Assembly (NCBI RefSeq): GCF_028705895.1
Contig: NZ_JAQWCQ010000040.1
Location: 1 to 32,775, forward strand
DNA length: 32,775 nucleotides
Direction of reading: 5' to 3'
Origin: Massilibacteroides sp.
Lineage (GTDB): Bacteria; Bacteroidota; Bacteroidia; Bacteroidales; Tannerellaceae
Both the position numbers and the translations under genes were made by a program. This document shows, one piece after another, positions 26,401-32,775 of the stretch (the stretch's first letter is position 1; the number at the start of each line of letters is the position of its first letter). The notes beneath the pieces were generated by a model, which worked only from the letters and a program-made list of their open reading frames with translations, was not told where the DNA came from and made no database searches.

Positions 26401-26857
26401 GGCTGCTGCTATTCAGGGCATGAGTCAGGAAGATATACAAGTCTTTGAAAAGACAGGTAGTTTTACGCTGGAGGTAGAAGGACAGAATGCAGTTCTTACA
26501 CCCGAAGATGTTGAAATTATATCAGAGGATATACCCGGATGGCTGGTTGCGAATGAAGGTCGCCTAACAGTCGCTTTGGATGTTACCATAACCGATGATC
26601 TCAGAAAAGAAGGATTAGCCCGTGAATTGGTGAACCGTATCCAGAATCTTCGGAAGAGCAACGGTTACGATATAACGGATAAGATTGCAGTCCAGATTCT
26701 TTCCTTTGGTCAGATGGACGATGCCATTAAAGATTATCAGGAATATATTGCGAATCAGGTTTTAGCTGTTTCTGTAGAAATTGTTGACGTGATGAGTGAT
26801 CCGGTCATATTGGACTTCGAAGATTTTCAATTATCTGTTAAGATTGAAAAGATTTGA
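23438..26857 (+). CDS. ileS: Isoleucyl-tRNA synthetase (IleRS2-like, GIHH signature)
   Basis: 1139 aa from the ATG at 23438 (MSKKFAEYSKFDL), which matches the usual Bacteroidota N-terminus. A 47-codon in-frame extension back to 23297 is open but looks unlike the family. Class I synthetase charging tRNA-Ile. The HIGH motif is the swapped form GIHH (57-60), the KMSKS loop is KMSKR (687-691), the CP1 editing domain spans roughly 200-420, and the anticodon-binding domain follows ~700. The long C-terminus (LARELVNRIQNLRKSNGYD) is of the eukaryote-like IleRS2 class, associated with mupirocin resistance. A single-gene unit, with the next gene having its own promoter. Confidence 0.97.
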   Translation: MSKKFAEYSKFDLSNVNKEVLKKWQEGDIFHKSLEIREGQPSFVFYEGPPSANGMPGIHHVIARSIKDIFCRYKTMKGFQVKRKAGWDTHGLPVELGVEKALGITKEDIGKKISVAEYNAACRKDVMKYTREWEDLTQKMGYWVDMDDPYITYDNRYIETLWYLLKELYKQDFLYKGYTIQPYSPAAGTGLSTHELNQPGCYRDVKDTTCTAQFRIIDPKQEMTGFGDAYFLAWTTTPWTLPSNTALCVGPNITYVAVQSYNPYTGLPMTAVLARNLLDAYFNPKAADLSLDDYKQGDKLIPFKVVGEWQGSELAGMKYEQLIPWIDPGEGAFRVITGDFVTTEDGTGIVHIAPTFGADDDRVAKANGVPPLMMIDVDGNKRPMVDLTGKYYLLKDLDPAFCKASVDIPLYGDFSGRFVKNAYDPALTDADETLDISICMMLKQQNLVYKIEKHVHNYPHCWRTDKPVLYYPLDSWFIRTTACRERMIELNNTINWKPQSTGTGRFGKWLENLQDWNLSRSRYWGTPLPIWRTEDGVEEKCIGSVEELYNEIEKSVKAGLMESNPYKGFKPGTYTQENYDKIDLHRPYVDDIILTSDTGKPMKRETDLIDVWFDSGAMPYAQIHYPFENKELLDNGTVFPADFIAEGVDQTRGWFFTLHAIATMIFDSVSYKTVVSNGLVLDKNGNKMSKRLGNAIDPFATIEQHGSDPLRWYMITNASPWDNIKFDVEGMEEVRRKFFGTLYNTYSFFSLYANVDNFTYAEEDVEFSKRPEIDRWILSLLNTLVKDVDGFYDTYEPTRAGRAISDFVNDNLSNWYVRLNRRRFWGGGMTLDKLSAYQTLYTCLETVAKLMAPIAPFYADQLFSDLVAVTKREVVESVHLSDFPKYNEALINKPLEEQMKIAQDISSMILALRRKVNIKVRQPLQTIMVPVVDQHQQESIEAVKALILGEVNVKDLNFVDNTAGILVKKVKPDFKKLGPRYGKIMKQLAAAIQGMSQEDIQVFEKTGSFTLEVEGQNAVLTPEDVEIISEDIPGWLVANEGRLTVALDVTITDDLRKEGLARELVNRIQNLRKSNGYDITDKIAVQILSFGQMDDAIKDYQEYIANQVLAVSVEIVDVMSDPVILDFEDFQLSVKIEKI

Positions 26858-26882
26858 TTATGTTATAAAAAAGAAAACTCGC

Positions 26883-26914
26883 TTGTTAGATTCCATATAA
26901 TATATGTATCTTTG
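26883..26914 (+). promoter_or_regulatory. Promoter for the DksA-like/lspA cluster
   Basis: TTG at 26883-26885 and TATCTTTG at 26907-26914 are separated by 21 nt, a good Bacteroidota promoter. A leader of roughly 65 nt would precede the ATG at 26986. Confidence 0.75.
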
Positions 26915-26985
26915 GCGTTTAACAATCCGGAGTTAGAGATGATATTTAAGTATATTTATTGTAGAACTTAAAAAAAGAGATTGCT

Positions 26986-27366
26986 ATGGCTGAGAAAACA
27001 AGATATTCGGATGCGGAACTTGAGGAGTTTCGTGCCATTATATTAGAAAAGCTTGAAAAAGCAAAGAACGACTATGACCTCTTGAGATCCGGAGTAACAA
27101 ACTCAGACGGAAATGACGTTTCGGATACGTCTCCTACATTCAAGGTGCTGGAAGAAGGTGCGGCTACTTTATCAAAAGAAGAAGCTGGTCGTTTGGCTCA
27201 AAGACAGATGAAGTTTATTCAGAATCTTCAGGCTGCCTTAATTCGTATTGAGAATAAAACATACGGTGTTTGTCGTGAAACTGGAAAACTCATACCAAAG
27301 GAACGCCTGCGTGCGGTTCCGCATGCTACATTAAGTATAGAAGCGAAACAAGGAGGCGTCAAATAA
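26986..27366 (+). CDS. DksA/TraR-family regulator lacking zinc cysteines
   Basis: 126 aa. An N-terminal coiled-coil pair (~9-35 and ~60-90) is joined by an acidic tip (SDGNDVSD, 40-47), followed by the zinc-finger region. Aligned with E. coli DksA Cys114/117/135/138, the four positions are Cys96, Thr99, Ser117 and Ala120, so only one ligand remains and zinc binding is unlikely. The sequence around it (YGVCRETGKLIP, RLRAVPHATLS) is otherwise very DksA-like. It probably binds the RNA polymerase secondary channel to modulate initiation, as DksA does with ppGpp, but that is family inference. lspA begins on the base after its stop codon, so the genes are coupled. Confidence 0.88.
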   Translation: MAEKTRYSDAELEEFRAIILEKLEKAKNDYDLLRSGVTNSDGNDVSDTSPTFKVLEEGAATLSKEEAGRLAQRQMKFIQNLQAALIRIENKTYGVCRETGKLIPKERLRAVPHATLSIEAKQGGVK

Positions 27367-28005
27367 ATGAAATATTCGAAGGGCTGGGGAGCAGTGTTGA
27401 TCGTAATGCTGCTCCTTCTTCTTGATCAAGTACTGAAAATCTGGATAAAAACTCACATGCAGTTGCACGAGAGTTATGAAGTAACTTCCTGGTTTTATAT
27501 TTACTTCACTGAAAATCCCGGAATGGCTTTTGGTATTGAAGTAATTGGGAAATTATTTTTATCCATCTTTCGGATTATTGCAGTTAGCTTTATTGGGTAT
27601 TATCTGTATCAAATCGTAAAGAAGAATTACAGTTTTGGTTTTATTGCTTGTATCGCTCTGATTTTTGCCGGAGCTATTGGTAATATAATAGACTCTGTAT
27701 TTTACGGTGTTCTTTTCGATCATAGTTATAATCAGGTGGCAACGTTTTTGCCCGAAGGAGGTGGATATGCCGGATGGTTACACGGTAAAGTGGTTGATAT
27801 GTTTTATTTTCCAATAATACAGACTGTATTGCCGGATTGGGTACCTTTCTGGGGGGGGAGTGAATTCGTGTTTTTCCGCCCGATATTTAATTTAGCAGAT
27901 TCTGCTATCTGTGTTGGTGTCTTTTTCTTGTTGATATTTCACAGACATACACTTTCTGCAAGCCTGTCTAAAGAAGGAAAGAAGACGGATGCCGATAAAG
28001 AATAA
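27367..28005 (+). CDS. lspA: Lipoprotein signal peptidase II LspA (with insertion)
   Basis: 212 aa against about 165 in E. coli. An inner-membrane aspartic protease that cleaves diacylglyceryl-modified prolipoproteins. The catalytic pair is Asp109 in GAIGNIIDS and Asp178 in FNLADSA; TENPGMAFG is the conserved loop (usually TxNxGxAF). The aspartates are 69 residues apart compared with 27 in E. coli. The extra ~40 residues are Gly/Trp/Phe-rich (EGGGYAGWLHGKVVDM and on to PFWGG) and fall on the periplasmic side. It is directly linked to the DksA-like gene and overlaps the next gene by 17 nt. The clients include the window's own lipoproteins (DUF4270, DUF4296, TamL). Confidence 0.96.
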   Translation: MKYSKGWGAVLIVMLLLLLDQVLKIWIKTHMQLHESYEVTSWFYIYFTENPGMAFGIEVIGKLFLSIFRIIAVSFIGYYLYQIVKKNYSFGFIACIALIFAGAIGNIIDSVFYGVLFDHSYNQVATFLPEGGGYAGWLHGKVVDMFYFPIIQTVLPDWVPFWGGSEFVFFRPIFNLADSAICVGVFFLLIFHRHTLSASLSKEGKKTDADKE

Positions 28006-28780
28006 ATATAGTATTGCTTTTTTAGTCCTGATTTTTCTGACTACCTGTAGCAAAGTTCCGGATCATATTCTTTCAGAAAAGAAGATGCAAGAGGTCATTA
28101 TTGATATGCACCTTGCTGAGGCTTTAATTGGGGCGGATTATAAGGCCTATAATAATGATTCAGCAAAAATGGTATTGTTCAATTCTGTATTTGCTAAACA
28201 CCAGATAACGCAGGCCGATTATGATAGTTCGTTGGTTTGGTATGCAAAAAATCTGGATATATATTTACAGATTTATGATCGTGCAAAAATAGTGGTTGAA
28301 CAACAAATAAAAGATTTGGGTGATGTACAGGCTAAAGCTTCTCCATCTTCAAATCAGGATTCAGTAAATATCTGGCCACGCAGAACATCTTTGCAATTAA
28401 CCCCCAAGGCATTATTTAACGGCGTTGTATTTGACCTTTCTCCTGATGAAAATTATTCTTCGGGTAGTTCGTTCGTTTTAGGAATGAAGGTTTGGGGATT
28501 ACGAAAAGGGAACAAATTTTATCCTGAAGTAAGAATCAGCGCTCATCAGGGGGATACAATTATTACGACTAATCAGGTAATTACGACAGACGGATATAAA
28601 GAATTTACAGTAAAGAGTTTGTCAACAAAACAGGTGAAGCGTGTTTACGGTTTCATTCGTTTAGATAATGCAGACAGTTCTTATTATAAGATATATTTGG
28701 ATAGCATTACTCTTATGAAGTACAACTATGGGAGTGGACCTGTTGTGCTTAAAAAGGATACATTGTCTAATAATCAATAA
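27989..28780 (+). CDS. DUF4296 lipoprotein
   Basis: 263 aa. A signal peptide with lipobox LTTC (Cys20) is followed by the DUF4296 region (about 25-115), recognisable by the VPDHILSEKKMQEVIIDMHLAE-type helix. The remaining ~140 residues are beta-rich (a jelly-roll-like stretch, 145-245), with no catalytic motif. The start at 27989 overlaps lspA by 17 nt in another frame. It is the only ATG that places the lipobox correctly. The function of DUF4296 is unknown. Confidence 0.8.
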   Translation: MPIKNKYSIAFLVLIFLTTCSKVPDHILSEKKMQEVIIDMHLAEALIGADYKAYNNDSAKMVLFNSVFAKHQITQADYDSSLVWYAKNLDIYLQIYDRAKIVVEQQIKDLGDVQAKASPSSNQDSVNIWPRRTSLQLTPKALFNGVVFDLSPDENYSSGSSFVLGMKVWGLRKGNKFYPEVRISAHQGDTIITTNQVITTDGYKEFTVKSLSTKQVKRVYGFIRLDNADSSYYKIYLDSITLMKYNYGSGPVVLKKDTLSNNQ

Positions 28781-28794
28781 TACACTGAACATAA

Positions 28795-29061
28795 ATGCGT
28801 CGTATCGCAGCCCATTATATTTACTGGAAAGAACTTTTGCCTATCCATTATATAGAGTTGGATGAAAACAGACAATTGATTGGTGTTTTTCCCCTAAAAG
28901 AAGAAATTGCGGGTACGGAGTTCTGGGACGGAATTGTTTGTCCGGTTCCTGTTGATTACAAAGAGGAAAAGTTTACTTCTTTAGATGCTTTGATAGAATC
29001 CGGAATAGTTGAGAATGTCGAAATCGGTAGCCACGTATTTCTATATCGGTTTTCACAATAA
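28795..29061 (+). CDS. Uncharacterised 88-aa protein
   Basis: Not recognised. 88 aa, soluble, with no signal peptide or membrane segment. It has a His/Tyr/Trp-rich N-terminus (RIAAHYIYWKELLPIHY) and looks mostly beta-stranded (IELDENRQLIGVFPL). It starts 14 nt after the DUF4296 stop on the same strand, so it is probably the last gene of that cluster. Its stop is one base from the convergent RNA methyltransferase stop. Codon use and frame integrity look like those of a real gene. Confidence 0.7.
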   Translation: MRRIAAHYIYWKELLPIHYIELDENRQLIGVFPLKEEIAGTEFWDGIVCPVPVDYKEEKFTSLDALIESGIVENVEIGSHVFLYRFSQ

Positions 29062-29062
29062 C

Positions 29063-29815
29063 TTATACTTGTCTTCTTCTGAATTCACTACAGATAATAG
29101 CTGTTGCAATAGCTACGTTCAATGATTCAGAGGTAGTCTGGTCAGCGGGATAGTTGGGAATATAAAGTCTTTCGTTTACAAAAGGACTGATTTCCGGTCT
29201 TATACCGTTGCCTTCGCTTCCCATAATAATAATTCCTGAGCAGTATAATTCTTTTGAGTATAGATTTTCTCCGTCTAAATATGTTCCATAAATAGAAATC
29301 TCAGATTGGGTATTTAGATACTCCGGAAGATTCGTGTAATGTACTTTGACGCGGGATAACGCTCCCATAGTGGCCTGTACAGTTTTGGGGTTAAAAACAT
29401 CGGCACTGTCCGAACTGCAAATGAGATGTTCTATACCAAACCAATCAGCTAAACGAATGATGGTTCCTAAATTTCCGGGATCTTGTACGCCATCAAGCAT
29501 CAGAACTAAATTCTCTTTCGGATTTACGGCATTGATTTGATATGTTGGTTGACGAAAAACAGCAATAACATCTTGAGGAGATTTCAATAAACTGGCTTTT
29601 TCTATATCCCCATCCTCAGCAACAAGTAATTCATTTGCCGGAATGTCTCCTTGCGTAGCCATCCAGGAAGGTCGCGCGATCAATAATTCACAATCAAAAA
29701 AGGGCAACATATCGGCTACTAATTTATTACCCTCTGCAACAAATGTTTTATATTCGTTTCTGAATTTTTTCAGTTCTAAAGAACGTATATATTTTGTTTT
29801 CGCCTTACTTAGCAT
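29063..29815 (-). CDS. SpoU/TrmH-family RNA 2'-O-methyltransferase
   Basis: 250 aa. An N-terminal substrate-binding domain (L30e-like, ~1-95) precedes a SPOUT trefoil-knot domain with the three conserved blocks: DGVQDPGNLGTIIR (108-121), MGSEGNGI (198-205) and IPNYPADQTTSESLNVAIAT (219-238). It methylates a ribose 2'-OH in rRNA or tRNA with S-adenosylmethionine; the two-domain layout favours an rRNA target such as that of RlmB, but the exact target cannot be read. Divergent from tamL with 80 bp between starts. Confidence 0.92.
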   Translation of the reverse strand: MLSKAKTKYIRSLELKKFRNEYKTFVAEGNKLVADMLPFFDCELLIARPSWMATQGDIPANELLVAEDGDIEKASLLKSPQDVIAVFRQPTYQINAVNPKENLVLMLDGVQDPGNLGTIIRLADWFGIEHLICSSDSADVFNPKTVQATMGALSRVKVHYTNLPEYLNTQSEISIYGTYLDGENLYSKELYCSGIIIMGSEGNGIRPEISPFVNERLYIPNYPADQTTSESLNVAIATAIICSEFRRRQV

Positions 29816-29838
29816 GCTTGTTTAGTCTTTTTACAAAA

Positions 29839-29846
29839 CAAAAATA
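29839..29846 (-). promoter_or_regulatory. Possible -7 box for the RNA methyltransferase gene
   Basis: The minus strand reads TATTTTTG (TAnnTTTG), 23 nt upstream of the ATG at 29815. No clear -33 element. Confidence 0.4.
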
Positions 29847-29868
29847 CAGGAAATTGTTTTAAATCCAG

Positions 29869-29876
29869 TACATTTG
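29869..29876 (+). promoter_or_regulatory. -7 box for tamL
   Basis: TACATTTG fits TAnnTTTG and lies 19 nt before the ATG at 29896. It faces the methyltransferase promoter across the same 80-bp gap. Confidence 0.45.
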
Positions 29877-29895
29877 CCGTATAATAGGTCAAAAG

Positions 29896-32256
29896 ATGAG
29901 AACGGCTTCCATACGTATAATACAAATCATATTCTTCTTCCTTGTCTTAGCTTCTTGTAGCACTACCAAATTTGTCAATGATGGAGAGTATCTGTTGGAT
30001 AAAGTGAAGTTTGAATCAGATGAAAAGACAAATAAAAATCTTGACTATTATTCTTACCTGAGACAACAACCCAATTTCAAGGCTTTCGGATTAATGAAAT
30101 GGCAGTTGTATGTTTATAACTGGTCCGGTAGAAATGAAAAAAAATGGATTAACAAACAACTACGACGGATAGGTGAGGCTCCCGTAATATTAGACACGAT
30201 GCTCGTAGAACAGTCTGTTGATGAGTTGACAAGATATCTAACAAATAAGGGCTATCTGCATGCAGAAATAACAAGTAGTATAGATACTTCCAGATATAAA
30301 AAAGCGGTTGTTACGTACCAGATCAAAGCGCATGAACCTCATTTGATAACAGATTATACAATGAATCTCGGAGATGAGCAGATTGATAGTATTGCGCGTC
30401 TCACTCCGCCCAAACGACATTGGTTAACTTCTCCTTTCCAGTCTTCTATTGATCAATATACTTCTTTAGTGCAAAAGGGAAGTCTTTTTGACCGGGACCA
30501 GTTAGAAAAAGAGAGACAGCGGATTACGTCATTACTAAGAAGGAGAGGTTATTATGCCTTTAATCGAGACTATCTTGTATATCAGGCCGATACAACAGCA
30601 AATAAGAATTGCGTAGATTTAGATCTGCTTTTACGCCCTCACAGAAAGATTGACCCTGTAGGAAATGTGGAGGAAGACGATCATAAACAGTATTATATAA
30701 AAGATGTCTATGTCGTCTCTGATTTTAATGTATTGCAACAACGAAGTGATGATGCTTTTGCTCAATATACGGATACGATGAAGTATAAGGGGCTAAACTT
30801 TTTATATGGTAAAAATGGACAGTCTGTTCGTCGTTCCGCATTATATAACAGTACCCATATTATTCCGGGAACATTGTATAATGAAAAGGATGTGGAAAAT
30901 ACTTATTCTGCCTATGCTGCTCTCAGAGCATTACGGAATGTAAATATTCGTTTTGAGGAGATAGAAGAAAATGATACCTTGAAGCTCAATAGTTATATCC
31001 TGACATCTCCTGCTAAGATACAGGGCTTTGGTGCAGATCTGGAAGGGACAAACTCAAATGGAGATTTAGGTTTTGCTACAAGTCTAAGCTATCAACATCG
31101 AAACCTTTTTAAAGGAGCTGAGGTTTTTTCCTTTAAAATACGTGGAGCTTATGAGTCTCTTGCCGGACAAAAAGGCAATAGCGGATTAGATAATTATTTG
31201 GAAATAGGAGGAGAGGCTTCCTTACTGTTCCCTCGTTTTGTTTTTCCCTTTATCAGTAGTGATCTGAAAAGGAAGTTACGCGCTACAACACAACTAAATA
31301 TGAGTTATAACAGGCAGAGACGACCGGAATACCGACGGGATATTTTTTCCGGAGGGTGGAGTTATATCTGGCAGGACAGAACAAATACGCAAGCCCGGCA
31401 TACATTTAAGCTTATTGATGTAGATTATGTTTCTTTGCCTACTATTGATTCAACCTTTTTAGCCAATTTACCGCCAACAACAGCCCGTTATTATTATTCC
31501 GATCAGTTTATTATGGGGATAGGATATAGTTATTCATTCAATAATTATTCACCGCAAAACCGTCAACGGAATACACACTCTTTGCGTTTCTCTCTGGAAT
31601 TAGCAGGTAATACCCTTTACGGACTTTCTAATCTCTTGGGAGAATCTAAAAACGAAGATGGAGAATATGAATTGTTTGGAATCAATTACCAACAATTTTT
31701 TAAAACGGATCTGGATATCAGTAAAGGCTTTGTGTTAGATAATCGAAATAAAATCGCTTTCCATTTTGGTGCGGGATTAGGTGTACCCTATTCCAATAGT
31801 AAGATACTCCCTTTTGAACGTCGTTATTTTGCCGGTGGAGCCAATAGTTTGAGAGGATGGTCTGTACGTACGTTAGGTCCAGGCAGTATGGCTCTTGATT
31901 CAGCTACGTTTGTTAGCCAGGTAGGAGATATACGTCTGGAAGCTAATCTGGAATACCGTACAAAACTATTCTGGAAATTTGAGATGGCGGCTTATGTAGA
32001 TGCCGGAAATATCTGGACGATTCGTCCTTATACCGATCAAAAAAACGGAAATTTTGATTTCTCACGCTTTTATAAAGAAATAGCCTTTTCGTATGGTTTA
32101 GGTCTTCGTTTAGACTTTGATTTTTTCCTGATACGTTTGGATAGTGGGCTAAAAGCTTATGACCCACAACAAAAAGGATCAAAGAAATGGGCAATCTGGA
32201 ACCCGAACCTGAAAGATAATTTTGCTTTGCACTTTGCAGTAGGTTATCCTTTTTGA
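29896..32256 (+). CDS. tamL: TamL: lipoprotein form of the BamA/TamA (Omp85) family
   Basis: 786 aa. Unlike proteobacterial TamA, it begins with a lipoprotein signal ending in LASC (Cys21), so it is lipid-anchored as well as being a barrel. Residues ~25-375 contain repeated POTRA-type units (e.g. VEQSVDELTRYLTNKGYLHAEI and KERQRITSLLRRRGYYAF). From ~385 to the end is the 16-strand Omp85 barrel with a family RGW motif (GGANSLRGWSVR) and a terminal aromatic F. Bacteroidota lack classical TamA and use TamL, normally with TamB; tamB is not in the window. Expected role: outer-membrane protein or lipid homeostasis. A single gene with tRNA-Arg downstream. Confidence 0.85.
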   Translation: MRTASIRIIQIIFFFLVLASCSTTKFVNDGEYLLDKVKFESDEKTNKNLDYYSYLRQQPNFKAFGLMKWQLYVYNWSGRNEKKWINKQLRRIGEAPVILDTMLVEQSVDELTRYLTNKGYLHAEITSSIDTSRYKKAVVTYQIKAHEPHLITDYTMNLGDEQIDSIARLTPPKRHWLTSPFQSSIDQYTSLVQKGSLFDRDQLEKERQRITSLLRRRGYYAFNRDYLVYQADTTANKNCVDLDLLLRPHRKIDPVGNVEEDDHKQYYIKDVYVVSDFNVLQQRSDDAFAQYTDTMKYKGLNFLYGKNGQSVRRSALYNSTHIIPGTLYNEKDVENTYSAYAALRALRNVNIRFEEIEENDTLKLNSYILTSPAKIQGFGADLEGTNSNGDLGFATSLSYQHRNLFKGAEVFSFKIRGAYESLAGQKGNSGLDNYLEIGGEASLLFPRFVFPFISSDLKRKLRATTQLNMSYNRQRRPEYRRDIFSGGWSYIWQDRTNTQARHTFKLIDVDYVSLPTIDSTFLANLPPTTARYYYSDQFIMGIGYSYSFNNYSPQNRQRNTHSLRFSLELAGNTLYGLSNLLGESKNEDGEYELFGINYQQFFKTDLDISKGFVLDNRNKIAFHFGAGLGVPYSNSKILPFERRYFAGGANSLRGWSVRTLGPGSMALDSATFVSQVGDIRLEANLEYRTKLFWKFEMAAYVDAGNIWTIRPYTDQKNGNFDFSRFYKEIAFSYGLGLRLDFDFFLIRLDSGLKAYDPQQKGSKKWAIWNPNLKDNFALHFAVGYPF

Positions 32257-32272
32257 AAAAAAGCGATCAAGG

Positions 32273-32303
32273 TTTGTTGATTTAAATAAAATATTTACCT
32301 TTG
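32273..32303 (+). promoter_or_regulatory. Promoter for tRNA-Arg
   Basis: TTTG at 32273-32276 and TACCTTTG at 32296-32303 are 19 nt apart. The tRNA starts 18 nt after the -7 box. Confidence 0.75.
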
Positions 32304-32320
32304 CACCACAATTCAAGGAC

Positions 32321-32394
32321 GGTCGGGTAGCTCAGCTGGATAGAGCAACAGCCTTCTAAGCTGTGGGTCCTGGGTTCGAATCCCAGCCTGATCA
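32321..32394 (+). tRNA. tRNA-Arg(UCU)
   Basis: 74 nt. Acceptor arms GGTCGGG/CCTGATC pair with two wobbles, with discriminator A at 32394. The anticodon stem ACAGC/GCTGT encloses CTTCTAA, giving anticodon TCT. The T-arm TGGG TTCGAAT CCCA is perfect. CCA is not encoded (CTG follows), unlike the tRNA-His gene in this window. Confidence 0.96.
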
Positions 32395-32405
32395 CTGAAA
32401 AGATC

Positions 32406-32445
32406 AAGGTGTAACTGAATATCAATTAGTTACACCTTTTATTTT
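32406..32445 (+). terminator. Intrinsic terminator after tRNA-Arg
   Basis: AAGGTGTAACT (32406-32416) pairs with AGTTACACCTT (32428-32438), an 11-bp perfect stem with an 11-nt loop, followed by TTATTTT. It starts 12 nt after the tRNA. Confidence 0.88.
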
Positions 32446-32466
32446 GCCGACTCGCACAACATTTGC

Positions 32467-32495
32467 AAAACATCTACAAACAGAGATGTTTTTTT
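32467..32495. terminator. Second hairpin/terminator, possibly bidirectional
   Basis: AAAACATCT (32467-32475) pairs with AGATGTTTT (32484-32492) across an 8-nt loop, followed by a T-run on the plus strand. On the minus strand it lies 12 nt after the stop of the possible small ORF (TTTTG tract), so it could serve either side. Confidence 0.6.
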
Positions 32496-32503
32496 ATCAC
32501 TCT

Positions 32504-32647
32504 TCAATTTCTCTTATGTAGATTTCTCAAAATGCTTTTTACTAAAATATCCTCATCCGTTGTATCATTGATTGCGGACATTAACATTTTGTGCTCCAGA
32601 TCCGGATCGCCGGTCTTTCTTTTCCGGGTTTTCTTCTTTGGTTTCAT
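32504..32647 (-). CDS. Possible small basic protein, 47 aa
   Basis: Unrecognised and tentative. On the minus strand an ATG at 32647 opens 47 codons ending in TGA at 32504. The product has a very basic N-terminus (MKPKKKTRKRKTGD), then a helix-compatible acidic/hydrophobic stretch (LEHKMLMSAIN, DEDILVKSILRNLHKRN). A hairpin follows the stop. An overlapping 36-codon frame starts at 32675. The plus-strand 78-codon frame over the same bases is Phe/Cys-rich and looks like a shadow. No promoter is evident. The rest of 32648-32775 shows nothing I can assign. Confidence 0.35.
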   Translation of the reverse strand: MKPKKKTRKRKTGDPDLEHKMLMSAINDTTDEDILVKSILRNLHKRN

Positions 32648-32775
32648 ATTTTCGTTTGATTTCAATTGTATTCATGGCTGTTGTAAATGTTATTTTTGAT
32701 TCTTAACGTATTTCTTGATCTTAACATATAAAGAAACATTAATGACCGTAATCATTATATGGAGTATTGAAAGTC

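Noticed and set aside
32463-32699. 78-codon plus-strand frame after tRNA-Arg
   Set aside because: Phe/Cys-rich composition, its start lies inside a terminator hairpin region, and the opposite strand offers a more protein-like small frame.

Overview
The window looks like a chromosomal segment from a member of the Bacteroidota, most likely order Bacteroidales. The evidence is AT-rich DNA, many start-proximal -7 boxes of the Bacteroides sigma type (TAnnTTTG, often with an upstream TTG/TTTG), and families typical of this phylum: a DUF4270 lipoprotein, a DUF4296 lipoprotein, a lipoprotein form of TamA (TamL), a DksA-like protein without zinc cysteines, a DPP IV-type peptidase, and a Borrelia/Chlamydia-like V-type ATPase operon. 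I cannot name the genus with confidence.

Layout. Bases 1-83 hold the N-terminus of a transposase-like helix-turn-helix protein (minus strand, cut by the window edge), followed by a strong orphan hairpin terminator. Next is a secreted dipeptidyl peptidase IV (271-2511, +). A minus-strand block follows: a CPA2-type cation/proton antiporter (2527-4836), an intrinsic terminator, and a seven-gene V/A-type ATPase operon read in the order E, DUF2764, A, B, D, I, K (12485 down to 4953). Subunits C, F and G are not recognisable in it. A GNAT acetyltransferase (+) then converges on the panC-panD pair (-). A divergent pair, a shortened GT5 glycogen-synthase-like protein and a DUF4270 lipoprotein (+), converges on a small DUF486 membrane protein (-), tRNA-His (-), folD and ffh (-), a MATE transporter (-) and a PPi-dependent phosphofructokinase (-).

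A 0.7-kb noncoding stretch (22731-23437) contains nested inverted repeats. After it, the plus strand carries ileS, a DksA-like regulator, lspA, a DUF4296 lipoprotein and an 88-aa protein of unknown function. These converge on a SpoU-family RNA methyltransferase (-). TamL (+), tRNA-Arg(UCU) (+), tandem hairpins and a possible 47-codon ORF close the window.

Functional picture. Most of the window is housekeeping: pantothenate synthesis, one-carbon metabolism, SRP targeting, lipoprotein processing, outer-membrane biogenesis, translation and PPi-linked glycolysis. The most distinctive parts are the reduced V-ATPase operon, whose K subunit keeps a Na+-like ligand set and which lies next to a cation/proton antiporter; an IleRS with a swapped HIGH motif (GIHH), the form linked to mupirocin hyper-resistance; and the palindrome-rich intergenic element upstream of ileS. 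I did not find an obviously new defence or mobile system.
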